DNA from: Microvirga aerophila
GTDB lineage: Bacteria; Pseudomonadota; Alphaproteobacteria; Rhizobiales; Beijerinckiaceae
Assembly: GCF_003332305.1 (NCBI RefSeq)
Contig: NZ_QOIO01000033.1
Location: 1 to 64,000, forward strand
Direction of reading: 5' to 3'
DNA length: 64,000 bases
The notes under the pieces: generated by a model
What the model saw: only the letters and a program-made list of their open reading frames with translations
What the model was told of the DNA's origin: nothing
The model's database searches: none
Part shown: piece by piece, positions 33,382 through 41,197 of the stretch
Layout of the letters: each line of letters opens with the position of its first letter
Position numbering within the stretch: position 1 is the stretch's first letter
Made by a program: the position numbers and the translations under genes

Positions 33382-33788
33382 CCCGTAACCCTCTCGGACA
33401 GCACTTCGGCGTCACGTTTGATAGAGCGCACCGTCCGTTGCGGCGTAAGCGCAGACGACGACATGGCGCTGCGCCCGTAAAGGCCCAGGCCGATGGCGAT
33501 GACCGCCAGGACGCCGCCAACGATCAAAGCGGCGAGCGCTTCTGAACCGACGACCGTGGCGAGCCATTTCACAAGCGCTTCGGTGAACAGCATGATCGCC
33601 GCGATGGCGAAGATGGCTGCGCCCACCACCATGGCGATACCGATGAACATCGTTCGAACGTTCTGGCTCACCTCAGTACGGAAAAGGGCAAACTCCTTCT
33701 GCGCGAGATCCGTCGACTCGCGTAGGGCCTCGGCGACGAGGCCCTGAATGGTCTGATTGTTGTTGCCTGTCATGTGCGTCTCCGTCAC
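33378..33788 (-). CDS. Phage-holin-superfamily (YqjE-like, DUF1469) membrane protein
   Basis: 136 residues. The N-terminal amphipathic helix (VAEALRESTDLAQKEFALFRTEVS) leads into two transmembrane helices (TMFIGIAMVVGAAIFAIAAIM and LAALIVGGVLAVIAIGLGLYG) and a basic C-terminus. In E. coli the YqjE-like family is co-transcribed with DUF883 protein YqjD. The same pairing is present here. It overlaps its neighbours by four bases at both ends. A holin or lysis role is unlikely in this context. Confidence 0.82.
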   Translation of the reverse strand: MTETHMTGNNNQTIQGLVAEALRESTDLAQKEFALFRTEVSQNVRTMFIGIAMVVGAAIFAIAAIMLFTEALVKWLATVVGSEALAALIVGGVLAVIAIGLGLYGRSAMSSSALTPQRTVRSIKRDAEVLSERVTG

Positions 33789-34315
33789 GCGCCGGCGCGA
33801 GAGCTCTGGGCCCGCCGAGACCGCCCGCGACCGCCCTGCGTCTGCGCAGGCATGATGTTGTCGTGCCTGAGATCCTCGGCCGTGCTCTTGATGAAACGCG
33901 CCGTCAGGAAACCCAGAGCGACGGAGACTGCCGCCACGGTCGCCGGACGACGGCGCACGACATTTTCGAAATCGTTGAAGATATCGGCGAAGGTGCGCTC
34001 GCGAATGGTGTCCGCAAGTTGCTCCAACCCTTCGGCGGCACTGTCCACCACTGCGCGGATATTGGGCCGTTCTTCGAAGGACGCGGTGGAGCCCCGCAGG
34101 GAAGTGGCAAAGTCGGCGACCGACTGAGCGATGTCATCCTTACGGCGGCCGGCATAGTCTGTTGCCTGCTCCCGAGCCGCATCGATGAAGTGACGGCCAC
34201 GTTCGACCGCAGCGCCGGCGATATCGTTTACATCGCCCCTGAGGGCATCCCAGTCTTCGCCGTGGATATCGTCCTGTCTCTTGCCAGTGTTTTGCTGTCC
34301 CGCGCCCATGGTCAA
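33785..34315 (-). CDS. Stress-type membrane protein with an amphipathic N-terminus
   Basis: 176 residues, first gene of the four-gene operon. The middle has a long helical region (VDSAAEGLEQLADTIRERTFADIFNDFENVVRRRP) ending in a hydrophobic segment (ATVAAVSVALGFLTARF), like the DUF883 C-terminal pattern. The N-terminus is hydrophilic and rich in Asp and Gln. Overlap with the next gene is four bases. The four genes probably build one inner-membrane complex under general stress control, but no sigma-factor site was identified. Confidence 0.72.
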   Translation of the reverse strand: MTMGAGQQNTGKRQDDIHGEDWDALRGDVNDIAGAAVERGRHFIDAAREQATDYAGRRKDDIAQSVADFATSLRGSTASFEERPNIRAVVDSAAEGLEQLADTIRERTFADIFNDFENVVRRRPATVAAVSVALGFLTARFIKSTAEDLRHDNIMPAQTQGGRGRSRRAQSSRAGA

Positions 34316-34569
34316 CCTCTCTCAATCGCGAGGGAGTAACCGCCAGAAGCGCGGCAGGTTCCCCAAGCGAGATTCCAAAGGAATATGCGCCTGTAAACGC
34401 CTACCGGCAGGTAATGTTCGAGCAGATTCCGTCCGTTAGCCAGATTATCGGAGAAGTGGATTGGGCCGGACTGAGAGATGTATCCCGTTACGGTAGCATC
34501 GAGGCCGACATGGTCCAAGCCAGCATCTTTGCGTCCTCTACGCCGTGCTCCTGACTTGGCGGCGATCTG

Positions 34570-34953
34570 TCAGCTGGCGGAGGCGAGCCAATCGACCAGG
34601 TCGGTGACCTTCTTGCGGGCCTCTCCGTCCTTGAGGCGCAGGAAACCGCGGACAAGGCGGTCGCTTTCGGGAATCATCAGGAATTCGGCCATGGCGCTAT
34701 CACCGGAAACCCCGGCCCGGGCGTCAGGAAGCCCCTCAAAGAAGAACTCAATGCTTACGTCAAGCACATGAGCGATCTGCAGCAGACGGCTCGCACCGAT
34801 GCGGTTGGTGCCCTTCTCGTATTTCTGAACTTGTTGAAAAGTAAGGCCAAGAGCGTCCCCGAGCTTCTCCTGGCTCATCCCGATGGTGATGCGTCTTGTC
34901 CGGACGCGATTGCCGATATGCCTATCAATCGGACCTGGCGACTTCTTATGCAC
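34570..34953 (-). CDS. XRE-family transcriptional regulator
   Basis: 127 residues. Residues 10-70 are a Cro/C1-type helix-turn-helix: NRVRTRRITIGMSQEKLGDALGLTFQQVQKYEKGTNRIG, followed by LLQIAHVLDVSIEFFFEGL. The C-terminal ~50 residues are a small extension (GFLRLKDGEARKKVTDLVDWL). This is a common Hyphomicrobiales type. It is divergent from luxR, and the 117-base gap contains two palindromes, so it may regulate luxR or itself. Confidence 0.88.
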   Translation of the reverse strand: MHKKSPGPIDRHIGNRVRTRRITIGMSQEKLGDALGLTFQQVQKYEKGTNRIGASRLLQIAHVLDVSIEFFFEGLPDARAGVSGDSAMAEFLMIPESDRLVRGFLRLKDGEARKKVTDLVDWLASAS

Positions 34954-34985
34954 GGGGCTCTCCCATCTTCGCTCAGAGCATATAG

Positions 34986-35003
34986 CGACATTCTATCATG
35001 TCG
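34986..35003. promoter_or_regulatory. Palindrome in the xre-luxR gap, candidate operator
   Basis: CGACAT (34986-34991) and ATGTCG (34998-35003) form a perfect 6-bp inverted repeat around TCTATC. A wider pair TATAGC (34981) and GCTATA (35018) surrounds it, and GTATGC...GCATAC (35029-35051) follows. They are positioned between the divergent genes. Any may be an XRE or LuxR site. Confidence 0.45.
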
Positions 35004-35070
35004 TAAAACTCCAAGTTGCTATATTTCTGTATGCGTCTAATGATTGCATACCTGCACAGAGGGAGGCGCC

Positions 35071-35793
35071 ATGACCGGGCACATGTTTGATCATGCAAAA
35101 GAGGCTTTCTCTTTCATAGAAAGTTTAGACGATCTTGAGACACCTCAAGACGTCATCGATGTGATGGATAAGTCTTTTGCACTTTTCGGGTTTGAAAATT
35201 TTATCATAACTGGCCTGCCCAACCCGAAGGAGCGGTTCGAACACGTGGTTCTTCTAAAGAAATGGCCGGATGGCTGGTTCGAGACCTACTCAAAGAACGA
35301 TTATGTACGCGCCGATCCCATTATTCGTCTTTGCCGCAACACAGTTAATCCGTTCTCTTGGTCTGAAGCCTCTTACGACCGCGTGGGGGAGCCAAAGGCC
35401 GCGGACGTCATGGATCGAGCGACCGATTTCAGGATGGTCAAGGGCTTCTGTCTGCCGATTCATGGAATCAACGGCTATGAAGCCTGTTTGTCCATGAGCG
35501 GAGTGGATCTCGATATATCTTCCCATACGAAACCTGCCCTTCATCTCATGAGCATGTGCGCCTTTGAGCGCATCCGCAAATTGCTGAGCCCAAGCGCATT
35601 CAGGGGCACGAACCAGCTCACGCTGCGCGAGCGCGAAGCTCTCGTGTGGGCCGCGGCGGGGAAATCCGCCGCCGATACAGGAGCGATTCTCGGCATCACG
35701 GAGCGCACCGTGACAGCCCACATCGTCAGCGCATGTCAAAAACTGGGACCGACCAACAAGACGCAGGCGGTTGCCCGCGCCATTCACATATGA
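35071..35793 (+). CDS. luxR: LuxR-family quorum-sensing transcriptional regulator
   Basis: 240 residues from the ATG at 35071, which has GGAGG 4 bases upstream. Residues about 15-165 are the autoinducer-binding domain, with the usual W and Y ligand residues in KKWPDGWFETYSKNDYVRADPI and IHGINGYEACLS. The C-terminal helix-turn-helix is LTLREREALVWAAAGKSAADTGAILGITERTVTAHI. The neighbouring luxI-type synthase means this is a complete acyl-homoserine-lactone system. The gene is less GC-rich than its surroundings. Confidence 0.92.
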   Translation: MTGHMFDHAKEAFSFIESLDDLETPQDVIDVMDKSFALFGFENFIITGLPNPKERFEHVVLLKKWPDGWFETYSKNDYVRADPIIRLCRNTVNPFSWSEASYDRVGEPKAADVMDRATDFRMVKGFCLPIHGINGYEACLSMSGVDLDISSHTKPALHLMSMCAFERIRKLLSPSAFRGTNQLTLREREALVWAAAGKSAADTGAILGITERTVTAHIVSACQKLGPTNKTQAVARAIHI

Positions 35794-35799
35794 GAGTTA

Positions 35800-35819
35800 A
35801 CCTGTAACTTTCTACAATA
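35800..35819. promoter_or_regulatory. Weak lux-box-like element upstream of luxI
   Basis: ACCTGT, eight bases, then ACAATA: half of the usual ACCTGT...ACAGGT lux-box symmetry is kept. The site lies 64 bases before the luxI start, where LuxR would activate. Support is modest. Confidence 0.3.
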
Positions 35820-35847
35820 TCTTTTTTCAATCCAACCAGAGATATAT

Positions 35848-35873
35848 CCCCCGGACTTAATAACGAACGGGGG
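35848..35873 (+). promoter_or_regulatory. Hairpin covering the luxI ribosome binding site
   Basis: CCCCCG (35848-35853) pairs exactly with CGGGGG (35868-35873) around a 14-base loop. GGGGGA at 35869-35874, the Shine-Dalgarno sequence, lies within the second arm, with the ATG 8 bases further. In the folded mRNA the ribosome site is hidden. This could couple synthase production to translation, temperature or a binding protein or sRNA. Confidence 0.6.
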
Positions 35874-35882
35874 ACTATACTC

Positions 35883-36524
35883 ATGACGCAAATACACGTC
35901 GTAACTTCAGATAATAAGGCGCCATATAAAGATCAGCTTGAAAGTTATTTCAGAGCCAGGCACCAAGTATTCGTTCGAGAGAAAGGTTGGAAAAAACTAG
36001 ACAGGCCAGACGAAATTGAAATAGACGATTACGACAATGATCATACAATCTATTTAATTGCACTTGATCAGGACAAAGTCGTCGGCGGACAAAGGCTCTA
36101 TCCGACGGTCTTATCCCATATGATCAGCGAAGTATTCCCCTATCTCGCGACGCGGGGGATTCCACAAGCTTTCAATGTTTTCGAATGGACGCGGTACTTC
36201 GTCGTCAAGGAGCGCCGAACGGGACGCACCGATTGTCGTCTCATGGCCGCGTTCCAAGAGTTTTGCCTAAAAGAAGGCATCGTAGAGGCAACGGCCGTGG
36301 TCGAAATGTGGTGGCTTCCGCGCTGGCAACAAGCGGGCTTCAAAGTGCGTCCATTGGCTCTTCCGAGCCTGATCGAGGGACAGCTTTGCATCGCCGCGGC
36401 AATCGAGATTTCCTCCAACAGCCTGAACTCCGTTCTTCGGCTGGCAGGCCTTCGCGATTCCGGACTCGTGCGACGAGGCAAGCTTACTCCTGTGCTGGAC
36501 CAGGTGCCCTATGTCGCCGCCTGA
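35883..36524 (+). CDS. luxI: Acyl-homoserine-lactone synthase (LuxI family)
   Basis: 213 residues. Conserved LuxI residues are present: R and F in YFRARHQVFVREKGW, W in the same helix, the acidic DYDNDHTIYLIA, R in GGQRLYPT, and E-R in VFEWTRYFV. The enzyme makes an N-acyl-homoserine lactone from SAM and acyl-ACP or acyl-CoA. The C-terminal third is typical of rhizobial synthases. The first part of the gene is AT-rich. It follows luxR by 89 bases and overlaps a short third gene. Confidence 0.94.
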   Translation: MTQIHVVTSDNKAPYKDQLESYFRARHQVFVREKGWKKLDRPDEIEIDDYDNDHTIYLIALDQDKVVGGQRLYPTVLSHMISEVFPYLATRGIPQAFNVFEWTRYFVVKERRTGRTDCRLMAAFQEFCLKEGIVEATAVVEMWWLPRWQQAGFKVRPLALPSLIEGQLCIAAAIEISSNSLNSVLRLAGLRDSGLVRRGKLTPVLDQVPYVAA

Positions 36525-36756
36525 TGAAAGTCACTTCATGGCTTCCTTCATTCAAGAGGAAATCACCGACCTCTTGGCGCAGACGGTGGCCAATATCCTC
36601 CCGAACCTCCCGCCGATCACCCGGCTGAGGCTGTTGGCCTTCATGCATCTCCTCGAAGACCCCGCTTTGATGAAGGCCGATCTTAACGTCGAACCATCCG
36701 GATATCTGCGCCTGACCTTGGCGGCGGGTGGACCGGGCAAAGGCCAACAACACTGA
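36511..36756 (+). CDS. Small helical protein at the end of the quorum-sensing operon
   Basis: 81 residues if the ATG at 36511 is used (14-base overlap with luxI), or 72 from 36538. The text is helical and ordered: ASFIQEEITDLLAQTVANILPNLPPITRLRLLAFMHLLED. It then ends with LNVEPSGYLRLTLAAGG. No family is recognised. Its placement suggests a role linked to signal synthesis or response. Confidence 0.55.
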   Translation: MSPPDESHFMASFIQEEITDLLAQTVANILPNLPPITRLRLLAFMHLLEDPALMKADLNVEPSGYLRLTLAAGGPGKGQQH

Positions 36757-36782
36757 GGCTTCGGGCGCGGTCGATCGCCGCA

Positions 36783-36816
36783 AAAAGGCCCCGCGCTTGC
36801 TCAAGCGCAGGGCCTT
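36783..36816 (-). terminator. Terminator of the ferritin-like gene
   Basis: On the minus strand AAGGCCCTGCGCTTG pairs with CAAGCGCGGGGCCTT around AG and is followed by TTTTTG, 24 bases after the stop of the gene ending at 36840. Confidence 0.85.
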
Positions 36817-36839
36817 GATCAATTCATTGAAGGTGAGCC

Positions 36840-37334
36840 TTAGGCGGCTTTGGTATTGACCCTTGCTTCGGCAAGTTCGGTCAGAAGCTTGTCCGTCTTC
36901 TTCTCTTCCTGAAGGTTCTGATCGATCAGCCGAACCGCATCGGTCATGCCGAGTTCCTCGGCCCAGGTCTTCAGGGAGCCATAGCGGGTGATCTCGTAAT
37001 GCTCGACAGCTTGAGCGGCCGCCAGAATACCGGCATCGAGGGCAACGCTCTCGGCGAAGTCTTCCATGACTTCCTTGCCTTCCTCGATGATACCGTTGAT
37101 CGCCTCGCACTGCACGCCTCTGGCTGCCTTGCCGAGGATCCGGAAGACCTCCTCAAGGCGCTCGATCTGGCCTTCGGTTTCCATGCGGTGCGTTTCGAAT
37201 GCCTGCTTCAGCTCCTCCGACTCGGCCGCCTTGGCCATTTTCGGCAGGGCTTTCAGGATCTGCTTTTCAGCATAATAAACATCCTTCAACGTATGAAGGA
37301 ACAGGTCGTCTAAGGTCTTTTCCTTGGCTGCCAT
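36840..37334 (-). CDS. DUF892 ferritin-like protein (YciE type)
   Basis: 164 residues from the ATG at 37334, with GGAG 7 bases upstream; 11 further codons in frame are not conserved. LDDLFLHTLKDVYYAEKQILKALPKM is the family start. Metal ligands are the Glu and His residues in FETHRMETEGQIERLEEVF and EHYEITRYGSLKTWAEEL. The four-helix bundle relates to ferritins. In enterobacteria YciE/YciF accumulate under general stress and osmotic shock. It is a single-gene unit with a clear terminator. Confidence 0.9.
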   Translation of the reverse strand: MAAKEKTLDDLFLHTLKDVYYAEKQILKALPKMAKAAESEELKQAFETHRMETEGQIERLEEVFRILGKAARGVQCEAINGIIEEGKEVMEDFAESVALDAGILAAAQAVEHYEITRYGSLKTWAEELGMTDAVRLIDQNLQEEKKTDKLLTELAEARVNTKAA

Positions 37335-37472
37335 CGCCACACTCCTTACGCGTGAGAGTGGACTCAACGATGGTCAAGCTTGCAAGTTCCCGCACCGAAC
37401 AGAGCCTTCTGCCCGCGGAACTGTAGCGGCTTGCGTCGCGTTCGGCTCACGACATCCAAGGAGATATTCGAC

Positions 37473-37736
37473 GTGGCGAACAGCACTTCTGCCGACAGCG
37501 GCTCGCTTCTTAGCGGACCGCCCAATCTTAGCACGACCGAGCGGGCGGCCTATATCGTGGCAGGCCTGGGCCTGGCCGCCGCTGGCGCGAAGCCGAGGCC
37601 GAACCCGCTTCTCAACGTCATTGCCCTTCTGGGCGGATCCTATCTTGCCTGGCGGGGCTATGTGGGGAACTGCCCGGTGAAGGCGGCGCTGGTCGGCTCC
37701 GACCAATCGTCTGGACGCATCGGTCACCGACCATAG
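37473..37736 (+). CDS. DUF2892-type small membrane protein
   Basis: 87 residues from the GTG at 37473 (AAGGAG 9 bases upstream); the open frame begins 31 codons earlier without a site. The core reads NLSTTERAAYIVAGLGLAAAGAK, then NPLLNVIALLGGSYLAWRGYVGNCPVKAAL. This matches the two-helix DUF2892 inner-membrane module with its terminal cysteine. The function is unknown. It converges with the GlsB-like gene; a GGCCGCC/GGCGGCC hairpin (37746-37770) lies between them. Confidence 0.8.
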   Translation: MANSTSADSGSLLSGPPNLSTTERAAYIVAGLGLAAAGAKPRPNPLLNVIALLGGSYLAWRGYVGNCPVKAALVGSDQSSGRIGHRP

Positions 37737-37799
37737 TAAAGTGCGGGCCGCCCTCCGTGAGAAGGCGGCCAGCAACTTGGGTCTCGATGAAGTCTCGCC

Positions 37800-38069
37800 T
37801 TAGTAGGACGTAGTGGAACGGCCGCGACCCGCGATCATGCCGTAGATGAACAGAACGATGATCGCTCCCACAACCGCACCAATCAGACCAGCGCCTTCAT
37901 CGGCCCGGTACCAGCCGAGAGCCTGCCCGAGATAAGTCGCCACAAAGGCGCCGACGATGCCCAGAATGGTGGTAAGAATGAACCCGGAGGGCTCGTTCCG
38001 ACCAGGCATGATCAGCTTGGCGATGAGGCCAGCCACAAATCCAATGATAATTGTCCAGATGATGCTCAT
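37800..38069 (-). CDS. GlsB/YeaQ/YmgE-family membrane protein
   Basis: 89 residues, three hydrophobic helices. SIIWTIIIGFVAGLIAKLIMPG and GFILTTILGIVGAFVATYLG, ending with GAVVGAIIVLFIYGMIAGR, are diagnostic of this family of transglycosylase-associated small membrane proteins. Members are usually induced by osmotic or general stress. It has its own promoter in the 350-base gap to its right. Confidence 0.9.
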   Translation of the reverse strand: MSIIWTIIIGFVAGLIAKLIMPGRNEPSGFILTTILGIVGAFVATYLGQALGWYRADEGAGLIGAVVGAIIVLFIYGMIAGRGRSTTSY

Positions 38070-38321
38070 GACATGATCCCTATGTCGTTAGGCTGCACAG
38101 GGAACGCTTACGAGCGGCTAAGGTTGCGGGGACCTCGTAGATTTTCGCTTGCTTTTGATCGGCATAGCTCGGAACGGACGCTCACAAATGACGAGGACTG
38201 GTCATTTTCCCGCTTCTGGAAGTGCCTAAGGTTTGGAAGAACCATCCTTCTCAGCAGCTTGCCTTGTTGGAGATAAGAAGGCTCAATCTCGGAGGTTCGC
38301 ATCACGGTTAGCATGCTCGAC

Positions 38322-38355
38322 AAGAAAGCGCCCGCCGCGCATTTGCGCAGCGGGC
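38322..38355 (-). terminator. Probable terminator of the RTX-type gene
   Basis: GCCCGC-x-GCGC and GCGC-x-GCGGGC pair around ATTT with one mismatch. On the minus strand the hairpin is followed by GCTTTCTTG, 66 bases after the gene end at 38421. The rest of the interval 38070-38420 shows no gene. Confidence 0.55.
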
Positions 38356-38420
38356 ACAGCCCGGTATGGAGCTTTCCAGGTCAAGCGAACTCAGAAAGCC
38401 CTGGAGGCAGTGATCCTTGG

Positions 38421-40232
38421 TCAGATCACACAGAAATCGGTGTATTTGAGCGAGAGCCCCTTATCCAGGACAGCGATATCGACCGCCTTGGCGCTGCCCG
38501 AGCCATCCCGATCATAGGACAGCACACCGGTCTTCTTGTTGTAGATCAGGTAATTATCCTTCTCCTGAGCCTTGGTTCCGACCTTGAAGAAGTCCTTGTC
38601 CAGCTTCTGGGGGTTTGTGGCCGAACCCTTACTGCCGAAGCTGGTGAAGTACTTGTTCTCTAGATAGATGCTGTCGTCCCGAACGCTGAAGTCCTCGATG
38701 ACATCGCGGTTGGTCGTCTTGTTGGCCCTGGTATCGAAGACGAAGATGTCCTTCCCAGCACCACCCGTCAGCACATCGTTGCCGAGACCGCCGTAGACTT
38801 TGTCGTTTCCGGCGCCGCCGCCAATGGCGTTTGCAGCACGGTCCCCCGTCAAGGTATCGTTGAAGTTCGACCCGGTTAAGTTCTCGATACCCGCATAAGT
38901 ATCTCCAGCCGCATCGCCAACAGTTCCGCGGTTGGCGGTTAGGCTTGCCGTGATCCCCGCGAGCGCTTTTTCGTAAGTTACAGTGTCAATGCCGGTGCCG
39001 CCATCAATGGCATCGGTGCCGCTGCCGCCGAAGAACTTGTCGTTGCCGCCGTGGCCATTGAGGACATTGCCGTTGTAATCGGAGCCCGCATAGACGTCAT
39101 TACCGGCAGTGCCGTTCACCGTAACGGCTGCTTCGCGCACGTTGACGATATTTGTCGAAACCTTGTCGCCATTATCGTGCCACGTGATCGCCAAGCGGCC
39201 ATCCGCCATTTCTTCAACCGAGGGCGCTGTCTGCGGATTGGAGCCGTCCGTGGCTGCGCTCGAGTTGATGAGAAGCTCACCGCTCATGTTGCCGTTGGCA
39301 TCAACTGTGCGCAGGAAGATGTCGCCAAAATCGCCGCCATTCGCCTTGCTGTAGACGAACGCGATACGCCCGCCCTTGAGAGCCGTGGCATCAACGAACT
39401 CGCCATTGCCCGGATCCCAACCCGCACTTGTAAGATCAACCGTGACAGGGCCGCCAGCCTTGTAGATGGTGACCTTGACGGCCGGACCTTTCGTTTAGGC
39501 GACAGCAAAGTCTCCGTTCAGGTCTCCGTTAGCGTTTTTCAAGCCGATGACATCGGAATTGAAGCCGTCGCCAACGTGGACCCTATCGCTGACGGTCGGA
39601 GGATTAGCCGATATATCAACCAGCTTGTACTTAACCCCCGTCTCAGGGTCTGCAGTGGTAGCAACGGTTGTTCTGTAGCTGACAACATACTTACTGCCAC
39701 CGATATGCGTGATGTTCGGGCGCTCCGCACCATTTTGAACGCTGACATTGGCTGTGCTGATCACGTTGCCGCTCGCGTCCTGCACGGCGAGCTTCACCGT
39801 CGTGTCGTTGGAATGATTGTAGACAGTGACGTAGCCGCCCGTGCTCGTTGCAGCGATCGATGGCGTGCTGCCGGTCGAGGAGGTCCCGACATCAGCAACC
39901 ATGATCGCCTGCGGAGTTATCCGGGAGCCATCCATATTGAACACGTGCGACTTCACAGTGTTCGGGCTGCCCCTTTCAGTCCAACTTACGGCAAACTGAC
40001 CGTTTGAACCGATGGTCTGCACGTCGAAATTATCAGCAAAACGCGTCGTGCCTGTCGGAACTGGGACCGGCGCTCCCACCTTGAGGCCAGCGCCATCGTA
40101 CATCTGGAATTGGAGACCTGCGCCGGTGACGTAATAAACGGCCACATAGCCACCGTTGGGCAAAGTCGTGACGACGTCGTCTTGAGCGCTTGTGCGAGTA
40201 AGGTCCTCAGCGCCCCAAATCTTTAATGTCAT
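38421..40232 (-). pseudogene. RTX/hemolysin-type calcium-binding secreted protein, split by one in-frame TAA
   Basis: A 604-codon frame from the ATG at 40232 to 38421 is interrupted only at codon 246 by TAA (39497-39495). The N-terminal 245 residues are repeated beta-strand units (GGYVAVYYVTGAGLQFQMYDGAG, GSNGQFAVSWTERGSPNTVK). The part after the stop continues the same style (KGGRIAFVYSKANGGDFGDIF). RTX nonapeptides then appear (GGNDKFFGGSGTDAIDGG; GGAGNDKVYGGLGNDVLTGG) and a secretion-type C-terminus. Such proteins leave by type I secretion and bind calcium. The TAA may be a real nonsense mutation, a sequence error, or read through. Confidence 0.72.
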
Positions 40233-40656
40233 TGGTCAATTCCTCGACAGTGATGGTGGCGTCTATGAGTCGCATGCAAGCTAATAACGCTACTATCCAA
40301 ATATAGAGTATTTTACATAGATGTGCGTTCCCACACCTGCATCAGGATGAAATTTACTCTCAGTTGCCGCAGAAGGGCTGGTGTAATACAAAGTTAATAA
40401 ATCAGTATCTCAAGTCACCAGAACAGCACTATTTCATTACCTTGCCGGTCTAACCGAGGGCCTTTATATAAATACGCTTGGAAAGACACCACGTGTGTCG
40501 GTTTTGCTAAAATACTCGTGATCTGCCCCGAAGAAATTCCCGTGCCAAGCATCCCAATTCCGGCTCTCGAGAGTCCCCGCTGATCCGTGCGATGCTTTTC
40601 ATGATCTTGCCCAAGTTGGAGAAGACGCTTCCTGCTTAGCAAGGAGACAAAAGGCC
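40233..40656. other. AT-rich promoter interval
   Basis: 424 bases without a gene. The part next to the RTX-type start (40,260-40,400) is clearly AT-rich compared with the genome and must hold its promoter. I could not fix a -35/-10 pair. An open frame at 40415-40666 on the minus strand reads non-conserved text. Confidence 0.45.
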
Positions 40657-40824
40657 ATGAACTCACCAGAATCCGCTTGGACCTTCGAAGCCGTTCAGTC
40701 GCTGGTGGCTCTCGCCCGGGAAGGCGTGCCCGTTTCCATCATCAGCCTCAAACTGAAACGCTCGAGTGCGGACGTTCGGGCCAAGCTGAACGACCTTGGA
40801 GTCACGCCCCCAGCCGAGGCCTAG
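40657..40824 (+). CDS. Small hypothetical protein, 55 residues
   Basis: The ATG at 40657 has AAGGAG nine bases upstream. The product reads NSPESAWTFEAVQSLVALA, then REGVPVSIISLKLKRSSADVRAKL, ending in a Pro/Glu/Ala tail. It is well composed and looks like one helix-turn-helix-like unit (ISLKLKRSSADVRAKL). I recall similar short proteins in Hyphomicrobiales genomes, without function. It has a terminator 170 bases downstream. Confidence 0.6.
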   Translation: MNSPESAWTFEAVQSLVALAREGVPVSIISLKLKRSSADVRAKLNDLGVTPPAEA

Positions 40825-40990
40825 CAAACCCTTGATGAGACCAGCGACGGGCGGACGCCCGAATATTGGGCAGCCATGCTGTCCTTTTCATCTTGTACAG
40901 CGTTTAGGCCTGAACTATCTTTTGCAGTGCAGCACAGCGATTGGCGTCGTGGTGCTGCTGCCCTTCTTGGGCGTTTCCTCCCTAAACTTC

Positions 40991-41015
40991 GGCCGCTGGC
41001 AACAGCGGCCTTTTT
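40991..41015 (+). terminator. Rho-independent terminator
   Basis: GGCCGCTG and CAGCGGCC pair exactly around GCAA, followed by TTTTTC. It ends the transcript of the 55-residue gene or of an unannotated RNA from 40,830 on. Confidence 0.85.
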
Positions 41016-41197
41016 CTTGGCTTATCCATAACCATCAACCGCTACAGCGTGTTGCAGCCTTGTCTTTTCGGACCACTTGGCAGCTATTTCATTCAACCTG
41101 ATCCTGACGTCAGCCTCAAAGGATGCCATGTCGACATCGATGCAATCCGCGGGATCGGGAACAGAAATGAACATGATGGTCATTCGAGCTGCGCGAT

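Noticed and set aside
33378-33788. Prophage lysis holin
   Set aside because: Although the gene belongs to the holin superfamily, its neighbours are DUF883/DUF3618 stress proteins and no phage gene is near.
5460-40232. Recoding of TAA as a sense codon, suggested by two in-frame TAA breaks
   Set aside because: Ordinary genes in the window, such as ctrA-neighbouring and luxI-region genes and the helicase remnant, use TAA, TGA or TAG as normal ends, and no widespread in-frame TAA was seen.
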